A stretch of DNA of 64,000 nt from Rostrohypoxylon terebratum (Eukaryota; Ascomycota; Sordariomycetes; Xylariales; Hypoxylaceae): positions 62,001 to 126,000 of the forward strand of contig MU385925.1 in assembly GCA_022497145.1 (NCBI GenBank), written 5' to 3'. Position numbers and translations under genes: made by a program. The first letter of the stretch is position 1; each line of letters starts with the position of its first letter. Under the pieces are notes generated by a model. That model was given only the letters and a program-made list of their open reading frames with translations, made no database searches and had not been told where the DNA came from. This document shows positions 11,489 through 21,334 of the stretch, in pieces.

Positions 11489-13488
11489 CTAATAGGCACC
11501 CAACTCTCGAATCAAAATATCCGCCGCCCTCTCGCCGATCGTCATAGCTGTGTTAGCCAAGTTCGCGCCAATGTTAGCGGTGGGGATACTCATGTCAGCG
11601 ATCTTAAGTCCCTGGACTCCATAAACATTCAGTACCGGGTCTACGACACCAAATTCCTCGCGCGGCGCCATCTTGCAGGTTCCGATCGGGTGCCAAGTAG
11701 AATCCAAATGCCCTCGAATCCAATCTTCGATAATCTGGTCATCCTCGACTGTATACTCGAATTTGCCCGCGGCAGTTTTGATAGCTTTAGAGTCTGCCGA
11801 GAAGGTAGGATGCATACCGGGCAACTCATCGCCGAGCAGACCCATGCGGTGCACGATTTCTCGATGCTTTTTGTACATCCAGACATGACTCTTCAGATCG
11901 ATAGCTTGAGGGTCCGAAAGAGCACCGGGGTCGAAGTCCGGAACATCGTCGATCTTAGGACCCGTAATATGGAGATGGCCACGTGAAGAGGGGTACAGGT
12001 TGAAAGTGACGATGGTGCAGTTTTGTTTGGGTGGAATACTAGCTGGATCGACAGGAAACCTGACTGTTTTTAGTTCTCCCGCATGAAAAACATATTCCGA
12101 AGGGGGTTACTGGCTTACCCTGCAACTGCTGACATCATCATAAGTGGTTTATCAGGAAAATCTTTGAAATCGTTGTCCCAGGTCTCCTGGAATTCGGGTC
12201 CAAGACCAGCGATATCAGTATCGGTTGGCCGAAGCTTGGCTTGACAATCAACCGAATTCCACCCTAAAACTTTCGCATCGGCCTTGATCAGTTTTTCTGC
12301 ACTAAGACGACCAGAGATTATCCCTTCTAAAGTCTCCTCGGGCTTCAGGGTTGACTCATATCCGTACATCATCGAGAAATGATCTTAGTAATCATGGCCA
12401 ACCCCAGGAACACTGGATACAATCGGAACCCCGGCGCGCTTGAGGATTTGGGGATCCCCAACTCCAGACCTCTCCAACACTAGAGGAGTCCCGAGAGGTC
12501 CAGCAGAAAGGATGATCATTTTTCGCGCCTTGAGCATTCGAATATTGTCTTTTGATGAATCTTCAGTAGACTGGAAGGCAGGATTGGGCCTGTATGTTAC
12601 CCCGGTTGCCTTGGAGCCATCAAATAGGACGCGTTAGACTTGAGATTCAACAAGAACGTGTAGGTTGGGATGTTTACCATCCTGGAGCCTTGGGTGCAGA
12701 TATTTATGGGCTGTATCCTGCCTGCGACCGTCTGGGTTCACGTAGCGGACGGCCCTCATTACGCCGTTGATATGGTCAAGGGTATTTATGTCTTCGATCT
12801 CTGGCCATCCTAGCTCACCGAGAGCGTTGATGAAATCACTTTCAAGCCTAGGACTTCTGAACCTGCTACCCGATACCTCTATAGGGCTGTCAAATCCATG
12901 GCGATCTCTCGGACCGGGACCGTGGTATGTCTCAACCTTCAAAGGAGGTCAGCGATCCCCCCTTCGCCCGAGAAATTTGCTATATAGGGGCCAATTACTT
13001 AGATGCCTACCTTTTCATGTACGGTAACAAATCATAGGCTGACCATCCCGAAACCTTCCAGGAGTCATAGTCAGATCTTTGCGCACGGCTATATAGAGCC
13101 ATGTTGATAGATGACCCCCCGCCCAAAATATGGCCTGTTGGAACAGTGGCCTGACGGCCAGCGAGGTGTTCGGACTTTGGCCCTTGGAAAAAAGAAGTAT
13201 GCTTATTGCCCGGGGTCAAGTGGCCATACCAAAAACCTGGATAGGTTACCGTCGGCAGATCATAGTTGTTCTGACCACTCTCGATGACCAAAATAGAGAG
13301 CGTAGGGTCGGCATCCGAAAGTCGGCTAGCAGTGATACAGCTAGTACATCCGCCTTTACAAGATGATCAATCTTGAGTTTGTTCTTGGCATTTGCGATCA
13401 GACTGTTAGCGGGCATAGATCTCTTACCTCCAACGAAAATGACGTCCACCTCCCTAATCTCTTCCGGGAGTTTCGTGTACAATCCCAT
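11489..13488 (-). pseudogene. GMC oxidoreductase (alcohol oxidase type) pseudogene
   Basis: Remnant of an FAD-dependent GMC alcohol oxidase. Exons: 13428-13488, 13011-13353, 12119-12936, 11489-12059. Introns 13354-13427 and 12060-12118 splice in phase. The FAD-binding start VDVIFVGGG is rebuilt by removing intron 1. The GMC signature HILGGGSSINMALYSRA and the C-terminal active-site region STWHPIGTCKMAPREEFGVVD are intact. Three lesions break it: in-frame TAA at 12634-12636, in-frame TAA at 12385-12387 (after GVGHDY), and a one-base frame mismatch across the intron 12937-13010. The loss sits beside a run of four A at the end of exon 2. Both stops could come from CAA-to-TAA changes. About 600 residues equivalent remain, near the family's usual 600-660. 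A sequencing error could explain the frameshift but hardly all three. Confidence 0.88.
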
Positions 13489-14173
13489 TTTCACCAAAAT
13501 GCAAAGCCAATTTATTATTCAAGCCAATACTTCCTTACTTCGGTAGATACTCTAGTTGGTATCTATCGCTTCGATTAATGGTAAGAGAAAGAAGTGTAAG
13601 TATATTTATTGAACATCCCCGCCATGTTGGTCAGCGAGATGTGTCGACTTTAACTTGCATCGGAGATAAGATGAATTGTCCGATTTCTCTACGGCACAAC
13701 ACGGCATAGCTTACAGCATGTTATAGCAAGTGACAAACAAGGGTAGATCCCACACGTTATCTGAGCAACAAACTCATTATAAACAAGGTAGGTAGGTACA
13801 AGAGGTGAAATGTTTAGTTCAGACAAATTTGACTCGCAAGTAAACGAAACCATAGAGTTTATTCCGTACTACTGGATATTGCCTGAGATAAGTACAATTG
13901 GACAGTAACATTTAGTGGATTCTAGCAAGATATTGTTACAAAATCCCTGGACAATGTCTTGGTTGTATAACTAGGCTAACACCTATTTTTGTCTGACAGC
14001 TTCAAAGAAAAGAAAAGCATTTAAGAAATTGCCTGTGATTCGCTGAATGGTTTTAAATAGCACTCTATCTATTAGGTACCTAGTAGCTACTTGTACTAAC
14101 CCTTTTGAAACCAAAAGTCTCCTGAGATATTCTAACTTATATCTAACTCCCACTTAATCTTGTAGAATAGTAT
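13489..14173. other. Intergenic region between GMC pseudogene and kinase
   Basis: Divergent spacer, AT-rich, no gene seen. A short TAGGTAGGTAC run lies near 13788-13799 and a TAGGTACCTAGTAG run near 14073-14087. Confidence 0.55.
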
Positions 14174-15625
14174 ATGATCATGAAAGCGGAGAGGGAACCA
14201 TCGTTCAATATGGAAACTGCTATAAGAGACGAGACCTCGACCGGTGTAAATGCCAACAACTCCGCGGAAAAGATTGTTTATGATGTGAACTACATCTGGA
14301 AAGAACTAGGCATTGAGGATGTCCAGAAGTATAACCACGGCGGCTATCATCCTGTGCACCTTCTTGATACTCTCGACAATCGCTTCGAAGTCATCCATAA
14401 ACTTGGCAGTGGTGGTTTTGGCACCGTGTGGCTATGCCGCGATCTCAAATTACAAAAATGGAGGGCCGTTAAGATCATAGCGGCAGATCGATCATTCGGG
14501 ACTACCGAGGAAAAGATATTCAAGCATCTTCGAGAAAATTTTACTTTGGAAGAGTTGGAAAACAACTACATTAACATCCCGCTGGAAGAGTTTTTCATAG
14601 AAGGACCTAACGGAACTCACCGTTGTCAGGTCATGTCATCTCTCGGCTGGAAGGTCTCTGATTGGCGATTAGGACAGGCTTCCTACGGAGAACAAGCTTA
14701 CAAAGATATTAGAAACATATGCCACCAGATCACCAAGGCCCTTAGTTTTCTCCACGAGCACGGAATATGCCATGGCGACTACCGACCCAGCAATATCCTC
14801 ATGAAACTCGAAGGCATTGATGAGCTTAACGAGGACCAAATTCTGGACTTAATAGGGGAGCCGCAGGTCCACTGGGTTCAGACGGTGTCGGGAAATCCCC
14901 CCAAACCTAGGGCTCCTGATTACTGCGTAGAACCCTCGTACATGAATGACGAGTGCGAGTGGTTTAAGAAACTACGAGTCAAGTCTGTCGCAGTTATCGA
15001 CTTTGGCGAGTCATTTTTCATTCAAGATCCCCCCAAGGGAACCGGAATCCCGGATTTGTGGGCCGCCCCTGAAATTATATTCAGAGGATCTCGGACCTTG
15101 GGACCCCCCAGCGATATATGGTCGTTGGCGTGTACGTTGTTCGAAGTTTGGACAAACACACCATTATTCTACACGTTTCATTCAGGATTGAGACAGACGA
15201 TCAGAAAAATCGAATACTTTCTAGGACCGCTACCTCAGCGTTATCGGAGGATATACGACAAAATCTTGCGGGGAGAGTCCCTCGATGAAGATGCGCAGGA
15301 TCAAGCAGAAGAAGTCGAATCCGAGGCAAGCGAGACACTAGATGATCAAGCTGCTGAGAGGGATGAATTCATCAAAATGACAGGATTTTCAGATATATTT
15401 GAAGCCGAGCTGGGACAAAAACGCGAACGAAGACGCGACGGCAAGGTAATCAATCTTACATATAACCCGTCCGAGGCAGTAGAACTAGCCGATCTCCTAA
15501 GGAATATGTTGAAATACGACCCAGACGAGCGTATCAAGATGGACCAAGTAGTTTCTCATCCTTGGGTGAAGGATGGAAGAACGGAACCAACGCATACAAC
15601 GCATGGCGGAGCCGTTGACAATTAA
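14174..15625 (+). CDS. SRPK-like protein kinase
   Basis: Single-exon gene, 483 residues; ATG at 14174, with an in-frame ATG two codons later. Full kinase domain: glycine loop GSGGFGTVW (about residues 78-86), the VAIK-type lysine in RAVKI (about 99), catalytic loop CHGDYRPSNIL (about 198-208), DFGES (about 276) and APE (about 298). The catalytic loop carries HGD rather than HRD. The family preface (YHPVHLLDTLDNRFEVIHKLG) and the split C-lobe with a long acidic insert (residues about 370-425) are typical of SR-protein-kinase-like genes that are expanded in filamentous fungi. Substrate is unknown. Catalytic Lys, Asp and DFG Asp are all kept, so activity is expected. Nothing in the neighbourhood indicates a pathway. 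Confidence 0.9.
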   Translation: MIMKAEREPSFNMETAIRDETSTGVNANNSAEKIVYDVNYIWKELGIEDVQKYNHGGYHPVHLLDTLDNRFEVIHKLGSGGFGTVWLCRDLKLQKWRAVKIIAADRSFGTTEEKIFKHLRENFTLEELENNYINIPLEEFFIEGPNGTHRCQVMSSLGWKVSDWRLGQASYGEQAYKDIRNICHQITKALSFLHEHGICHGDYRPSNILMKLEGIDELNEDQILDLIGEPQVHWVQTVSGNPPKPRAPDYCVEPSYMNDECEWFKKLRVKSVAVIDFGESFFIQDPPKGTGIPDLWAAPEIIFRGSRTLGPPSDIWSLACTLFEVWTNTPLFYTFHSGLRQTIRKIEYFLGPLPQRYRRIYDKILRGESLDEDAQDQAEEVESEASETLDDQAAERDEFIKMTGFSDIFEAELGQKRERRRDGKVINLTYNPSEAVELADLLRNMLKYDPDERIKMDQVVSHPWVKDGRTEPTHTTHGGAVDN

Positions 15626-16347
15626 AGAGCTGTACCCTGAGGATCAATCCGGTCACCAAAGAAATCTGCATTGCTTCTGGATTTATCATATCATGATATG
15701 CTTCGTGAGTCTTACCCAGGGACTGCTCATCTAAATAAGATACCTACCTAGGTTATATAACATACCTACCATATTAGTTATCTCAATTAAGTAGGTACCT
15801 ATGTCTAGGTCTTATGGAAGCTATTGATATAAGTGACCAGTTTTTAATTCTTACCTACGTCCCTTCTGGATACCTGTATGTTGGACAGATACTCACAAAG
15901 CCATGTAGGCACTTTCAGATTAGTACCTACCTACCTATCTATCTACATAATGCTACACATGAAGTAACCATTTCTATACAGCTTTGATCCAAGCTAGGTG
16001 TCAGTCAGGTATCGAGTCAGCTCGTAATGGAGACATGGGGCTCTCCAGCATCGGCCGACAGCAACAATATGAAGTCTAGCGCTCTACCTTACAATTCGTT
16101 CGAAAGCAATGTCTCTAAACAGTCGCTGTTGTTTCATAACATATATGATGAACACTATATTGTGTCCTCCCATTCTTCGTGTTTTTACTATATGTTTGGT
16201 TTTCTCGTGTCTATATCAAGGACGGCGAGCCCAGCTCTAATGTCAATTCCTTATCATTCCTCATCGAGTATTTTCGATACATATCACCAATTCCAATTTT
16301 ATTATATCATCATTCTTGATTAAGTACTTTTGGTAAACATCTACAAC
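15626..16347. other. Intergenic region upstream of orphan gene
   Basis: No gene recognised. It contains several TAGGTAGGTACCTA-type runs (about 15741-15802 and 15926-15948). A pyrimidine/AT-rich stretch from 16250 to 16347 looks like a leader for the gene starting at 16348. Confidence 0.5.
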
Positions 16348-17052
16348 ATGTCTACTCACGAAAATGACAAAAATGCATGGAACACACCCGGAAGTTCCAC
16401 TCCAGCAGCGGGAAGACCTCAGCGAGAAAGTGTTCCTTGGGTGAAGGGAATGAAGCTGGGTCCTGGCGCCCCGCACGGTTTCAATTTCCAGAAGAGGATA
16501 AACGAATCTGACTTCTATAGCGGTGCTGGGACGGTGGCAGACCCCAAGGTAATGTGGGTTATCCCCTGTGTCAACAAGAAGACTGACGAAGAGAAAGAGA
16601 AGCTTACAGCTCAAGGAATTGTTATCAGAGACCTCGCGAAGGACTATGGATTGAGCCATGCTTGGATTTCGTCAGAACCCCATAATTACTCCACCACGAT
16701 GTGGGTAAATGGAGAGCGTCATATAGAGTTTGACGATTATCATGTAACCTTGAGACTTGGGAAATCGGATAAGGTTTGTAACTTACACGGTCATGCATAC
16801 TTCCTTTACGAAGACAATGACCCAGGAAGGGAAGTTATGCGAGCCATGTTAGATGACGAGAGAAGTATTAAAGGTGGGGAAAACCCTCAATTATGGATTT
16901 GGGGAAAATATCCCCCTGAATCCAAAGACTGGCCCAGAACTAAAGTTGAGTATCCATCATCACCCTTGGAAGTCATTAAAGATTCGATTCTGAGCAAACA
17001 GTTGAAAGGCACCTCATGGCCAAACGATAAAAAAGTTGAGAAGGCCCCATAA
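16348..17052 (+). CDS. Hypothetical protein, 234 aa
   Basis: I do not recognise this protein. The ATG at 16348 (MSTHENDKNAW) sits in good fungal context (ACAACATGTCT) and is preferred over an upstream in-frame start at 16330. No signal peptide or membrane segment is seen, so it is likely cytosolic. It is single-exon and rich in Trp, His and Lys, with about two Cys. The middle (about residues 65-160) looks folded, with VMWVIPCVNKK, HAWISSEPHNYS, YHVTLRLG and HGHAYFLYED. The N-terminal 60 residues are polar and probably flexible. It follows the kinase gene on the same strand after about 720 bp, so it is not overlapping or evidently co-transcribed. Codon use looks ordinary and there are no internal stops, which supports a real gene. 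Confidence 0.72.
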   Translation: MSTHENDKNAWNTPGSSTPAAGRPQRESVPWVKGMKLGPGAPHGFNFQKRINESDFYSGAGTVADPKVMWVIPCVNKKTDEEKEKLTAQGIVIRDLAKDYGLSHAWISSEPHNYSTTMWVNGERHIEFDDYHVTLRLGKSDKVCNLHGHAYFLYEDNDPGREVMRAMLDDERSIKGGENPQLWIWGKYPPESKDWPRTKVEYPSSPLEVIKDSILSKQLKGTSWPNDKKVEKAP

Positions 17053-17506
17053 GGAAGCTATCATTGAACGATAGGTCCCAAAAGCTTCAAATCGACAGAC
17101 CAAGTATAGATCAAAATTCAGGCAACCTGGTGTCATTTTAATCTAGCTGGTAAGTACCTAGGTACCTAGCCATATACCTCAACAATATAGTTGGCACAAA
17201 GGTAGGTGTCCAATCATCTATCATTATACTATATTAGGCCTTGACTTTACCAAGGGGGTTGCTTAGAGGTAGGTGTATATCTAGATTCTAGGTAGGGAAC
17301 TAACTAGTATGCGGTTTCTTGGTACCGTACAAAGAGAGGAGCAACTTTAATAGAAATGTTACTATAGATATAGGTATCTTATAATTAATCGATAATTTGA
17401 CAAAGTATCTCGTAATTTTTACTAATGCTCGACCTACCATAGGCTTTAGCTTGGTGTGGTCGAAATTTGTTTCTATCAATCGGGCCCCTTAGTTCAACAA
17501 GGCCCG
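17053..17506. other. Convergent intergenic region between orphan gene and P450
   Basis: No coding signal. It holds TAGGTACCTAGGTACC runs near 17154-17170 and is otherwise AT-rich 3' flanking DNA of the two converging genes. Confidence 0.5.
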
Positions 17507-19383
17507 TTAGTGCACAGCTACAAATGTGACATTTAGCTTAGGCTTAACCCAGTAACCCCATCCCTTAAGTTCCTTTTCCAGATCGATTTTTTGTCCTGGA
17601 ACCATCTCCATATCTAATGACCATAGGACTTTCGCCAATACCAGTCTGGCCTGCCACCACGCAACCTCCTTTCCTGAGCACATCCGCGGGCCCTGGCTGA
17701 ACGGCATGAACGCGTCCAGCTGGTCGCCGGAGTACCTTTCGTTATACAGGCTATGGTCCGCCGGGAGCCACCGTTCGGGTCGGTATAGATGATGATCCCG
17801 GAAGTACTTTTCGTTGCGTGCCACGGAGAATGCGCTGAATTGACACGTAGTGTTGCGGGGTATGTAATTCCCGTCGACTACCGTGCCCGGGCTGTAGACG
17901 GGCATGCCGTTGATGATGGCGCTAGTGGGGAAGAGGCGGAGAGCTTCTTTCATGCAGGCGTTGAGATAAGGCAATTGTTGTGCGGTGCTGGGTGTGATCT
18001 CATCATAGCTGGTGAAGGCTGTTCTGACCTCCCGCGCGAGAGCCTCTAGGGCCTCGCGGGTGTGCAGCAGGTGAAAAAAGGTACCGTAGTACCAGTCCGA
18101 TGGCGGCAGGTATCCGGCAAACATAAGTTGTGTTGAGATTTTGGATAGACGGAGGATCTCATCCGGGTCGCCTCCTGCGCGACCGGCAGCGGGTGCGAGC
18201 TGGTCGAAGTAATCCGCATGTTCAGTAGCTCCTTGAAGTGACAATCTCCGGTGCATTTCTCGTAAGCTCGCCTTCCTTAGCTGCATGAGCTGGCCTAGGA
18301 GCGAAACTGGGAAGACGGCAAAGCGTAAGAAGCCGAGCCATGGGAACCGCCTCAGGACTTGCGTCATGGTCGCAAACTTGTTGAAGCTGAGAACGGCATT
18401 GAGGTAGGCTGAGTTTCGTGCTGCGAAGATTGTATAATATCAGTATGCTGAACTCGAAGATTATTTATCGCTTGTAAGAACATAGCTCACCTTCTTTCAT
18501 GCAATCTACTTGGTGACTATATGCCATGTCGGCTGCGATATCCATAGCTAACCATTGAACCCAGTTTGAGAGATCGACACCGCCTGGTGTATTTCCGATC
18601 TCCTTCATCTTATTTACGAATAAGTCAACGTAGTGGTGTATTACAGGATCTGTCGCTCTGATTGCCTTCCGACTGAATGCCTGGGCCACCTGTTTGGCAA
18701 TTTGACGGTGTCTGTGGGGATCTTGCTGCCAGATGAGCCCACCATCCTTGTCTTTCGCAAAATCATGAATATCTGTCTTGACAAATGTTTCAAGGCTCTT
18801 TTCATGTGAGGAGTAGATATCTGTATCCTCACTATTAATTTCCTATACGCTAAGTACTAGTATAATGAGTGAAGAGAGAACAGTGAACAGTGCCAGGTCA
18901 TGATTTACCTTCAGCGGCTCGAGGGTTACCAAAGGCAAGCTCATTGGGTGCGATTCGAACAACGTCGCCTATAAATACATGCTTAGTACTGCCCATTTGA
19001 TTAATGGAGTGATACATACCATACTGTTTGATGGCAGCTTCGACAGCCCATGGCCATCTCCCAGAGAGCCTCATATTTCATTAGTAGAGAGCATTGTGGG
19101 TTTCGTTCGTATTGCTCGGGAGCCTTACCAGTGGTACGCGTACCATATGTTAGACACCGCCGCAAGCTTAGGACCCGGGAACTTGGAGAGAGGATGGAAG
19201 TTTAGGAGGTAAATGCATCGAGCTCCGACATAGGCCAAGACCTGTGAGCGCAACAGTGAGATATTGAAAGCGACAAGGGGATCGGATATGCTGTGTCCAT
19301 ACTGCAGTGAGTACAATGATGCCGGCCTCTTGGCTTTGAGAAGCCTGTGGCAGGAGGCGGGGTATCCGGAGATCAAAGGACAT
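17507..19383 (-). CDS. Cytochrome P450 monooxygenase (class II, ER-anchored)
   Basis: Six exons: 19303-19383, 19129-19241, 19020-19069, 18909-18968, 18491-18820, 17507-18420, totalling 515 residues with all phases consistent. The N-terminal anchor AGIIVLTAVLAYVGARCIYLL appears only when the 61-nt first intron is removed. FHPLSKFPGPKLAAVS is the proline hinge, followed by WYAYHW and LSGRWPWAVEAA. The ExxR motif EALR is near residue 371, PERW follows, and the heme loop FSQGPRMCSGKE has its Cys near 458. The 88-nt fourth intron must use the acceptor at 18821; a nearer AG would break the frame. Family resemblance is to fungal P450s of the isotrichodermin/benzoate hydroxylase-like group; the substrate cannot be told. 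It lies beside a 7-TM protein and another P450. Confidence 0.9.
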
Positions 19384-20046
19384 TATGGTGGTTAGTAGTT
19401 AGAGGTTAATCGCAATCCATGACAGTAGGACCTAGGTCCTAGCCTAGGTATAGGTGGTTCGAATCGCGGGGAGGTTCAAGATGGAAGATGGAAGATGGAA
19501 GATAACAGTATTTGAACAATTAATTTGAAAATAAATCCCTACCTAAAAAAGAATAACCTAGCACTCCAACATAATGTCATAAAAATGATCATAAAATTAA
19601 ATGCACATGACATGCCGTCATTCATTACACAAGAAATCACCAACATTAGCCCTTGGAGATCCAGTAGGTGACTTTGCAGGTACCTCGATGCTGCGGCAAT
19701 ATAGCGCCGGTTTCACTGAAATTGGGGGCCAACAGCCTAAGACTCACCGGTAATATCCCGTAACATCCACCTGCATATTGGATGCTGCATACCTAGTATA
19801 CAACTAGGACCTAGGTCCTAGGTACCTACTAGGTATGTATTGTACCTACCTACTAACCAGCCACAAAATAGATGGCCCGTTGGTGGTTACTGAATTTAGA
19901 TACTACCTCAGGGCTACCTAGTACCTTGCAGAGAGTGGCCGAAACACCGTGGCATAGCGCTGGAGATACCTGTAATAATTCACAATGCAGCACTTATCTC
20001 TTACACCTTCTAGGTAGGTAAATTAACAAAACACACACGAACTTCC
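19384..20046. other. Intergenic region with duplicated palindrome
   Basis: No gene. It carries two copies of a perfect 16-bp palindrome (19426-19441 and 19805-19820), a 7-bp tandem repeat AAGATGG (19478-19503), and TAGGTACCTAC runs near 19819-19855. Confidence 0.6.
19426..19820. repeat. Two copies of a perfect 16-bp palindrome
   Basis: TAGGACCTAGGTCCTA occurs at 19426-19441 and 19805-19820, each self-complementary across all 16 bases. Truncated relatives (CCTAGGTCCTAGG and the like) occur elsewhere in the intergenic DNA, for example near 22146, 29439 and 53635. Confidence 0.75.
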
Positions 20047-21334
20047 TCAAGTAATCTCAACATCCTTCCGAACCTGTATAGCACCCATTGGCACCCCATT
20101 TCCGTCACCTACTTCCAACTCTACGTTATCCCCTTGCGTCTCCGACCAAACCAATCCCCTAGCGCTACCATCCCCTCGCTGTAGCCAGTATTGCTGGTGA
20201 TCTTGCCCAGAGGTTTGCACGTAGGTCCTTTGAGAGCTGCCCCATAGTGACTGCTTCTGTCGTAAGCTCGAAGGGCTGACTTTCATCCCGAGGCGCCTCC
20301 AAAATCCCGGCATCGGAAGTATTGGCTTGTATACAGGAGCACAACAGCACACTATGCTCACACCCGCTTGAACATTCGACCATATGGCGACCATAGTAAA
20401 TGAGTCTTGTCGATTGAAACAGGTTAAAACAGTGCCCCTAAAATCAGGAGATCTTCTAGTTTACAACTTACAGAGCAGGTCGTCGTTGAATGATATCCCA
20501 ATCTTGACAAAGCCGATAGCACCGGTGAGCACACCTAACCCGAAAAGGACGATGAGTTTCCGCTTGGTAGCACTGGAGACCTGGAGGGTTGGGACGATGG
20601 CTACGGCGAGTGCGACGAGAAGAAAGTCACCAAGTGAGTTAATGCCCTCTACCACCGCAATCAATGTGCCCTCCGAGGTGCAGTAGCCGGAGAGATCAGG
20701 GGCCCAGAACTTGTCCAGAGGCCGGCAGTGGAAGCCTAGCATAAAGCTGAAAACGATAACCCAAGCGATATGATAGATCAGTAGGGCGTTGATACACCAA
20801 AAGTACTTCGTCTTAACCCAGAATAATCGGTAGTATAGGGCCATGATGCTGAATTTGGCGAATAACTGCTGCCATAAGTAAGTCCAGAGCGCTGCGTAGA
20901 TGAGCTAGAAGCCAATGATTCAAGTCAGCAATTCTGCCCAGCATGTTACTACGACTGATAGCATCCGTGGATATTAGTCTTGTACCTTGCGCACGATGGC
21001 AAAATCCTTAGGCGAATTGATGAGGACGGTGGCACCACGGCCATTTGCGACCTTGGCATCTTGTATATCGTTAGATAGGCAAACTTCCCAGTGGACCGGC
21101 GCAGTGGATAGTGAATCTAACGGTAGACATACCGACTAGATTTACGCTTCCGAACGTGAGATATATTATCAACGATAGTAATGCGAGCCAGTCCTCGACG
21201 TGAAGTTTTCGGCCGGCGCGCTTGCTAGCCCAGAACCTCAAAATGACGGCTAAAATCGAGAGGGGGGTAAAAACAACTGCTACAAACAAGTAAGCCCTCT
21301 GCTGCTCATTTTTCATGACGCCACCGAGGCCCAT
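20047..21334 (-). CDS. Seven-helix membrane protein, SAT4 / fungal rhodopsin-like family
   Basis: Four exons: 21133-21334, 20986-21059, 20472-20904, 20047-20405, giving 355 residues in phase. Seven hydrophobic helices are visible. Helix 1 includes AYLFVAVVFTPLSILAVIL, helix 4 is near IAWVIVFSFMLGF, helix 6 includes LIVLFGLGVLTGAIGFVKI, and helix 7 ends WSNVQAGVSIVCCCAPVY. Motifs LHVEDWLALLSLI, HCRPLDKFWAP and GYC are typical of the large fungal SAT4/rhodopsin-like family. These are plasma-membrane or endomembrane proteins of mostly unknown function that often lie near secondary-metabolism genes. The third intron uses the acceptor at 20406; two nearer AGs give a stop. The second intron has a weak donor (GTACAA). 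The roughly 110-residue C-terminal tail is polar and cytosolic. It is not a retinal-binding opsin by any motif I can see. Confidence 0.85.

Noticed and set aside
16348..17052. Possible 2H-phosphoesterase-like HxTx motif (HVTL) in the orphan protein
   Set aside because: The fold needs two such motifs; the second His-rich site (HGHAYF) does not fit, so the assignment is not supported.
18821..18908. Apparent frameshift in the first P450 gene
   Set aside because: It disappears when the acceptor at 18821 is used instead of the nearer AG; the gene is in phase over all six exons.
19440..19475. GGTTCGAATC-like B-box sequence
   Set aside because: Upstream DNA is CCTAGGTA palindrome; no cloverleaf can be built.
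20406..20471. Apparent stop in the 7-TM gene after helix 6
   Set aside because: It is removed by the 66-nt intron ending at 20406, which restores helix 7.
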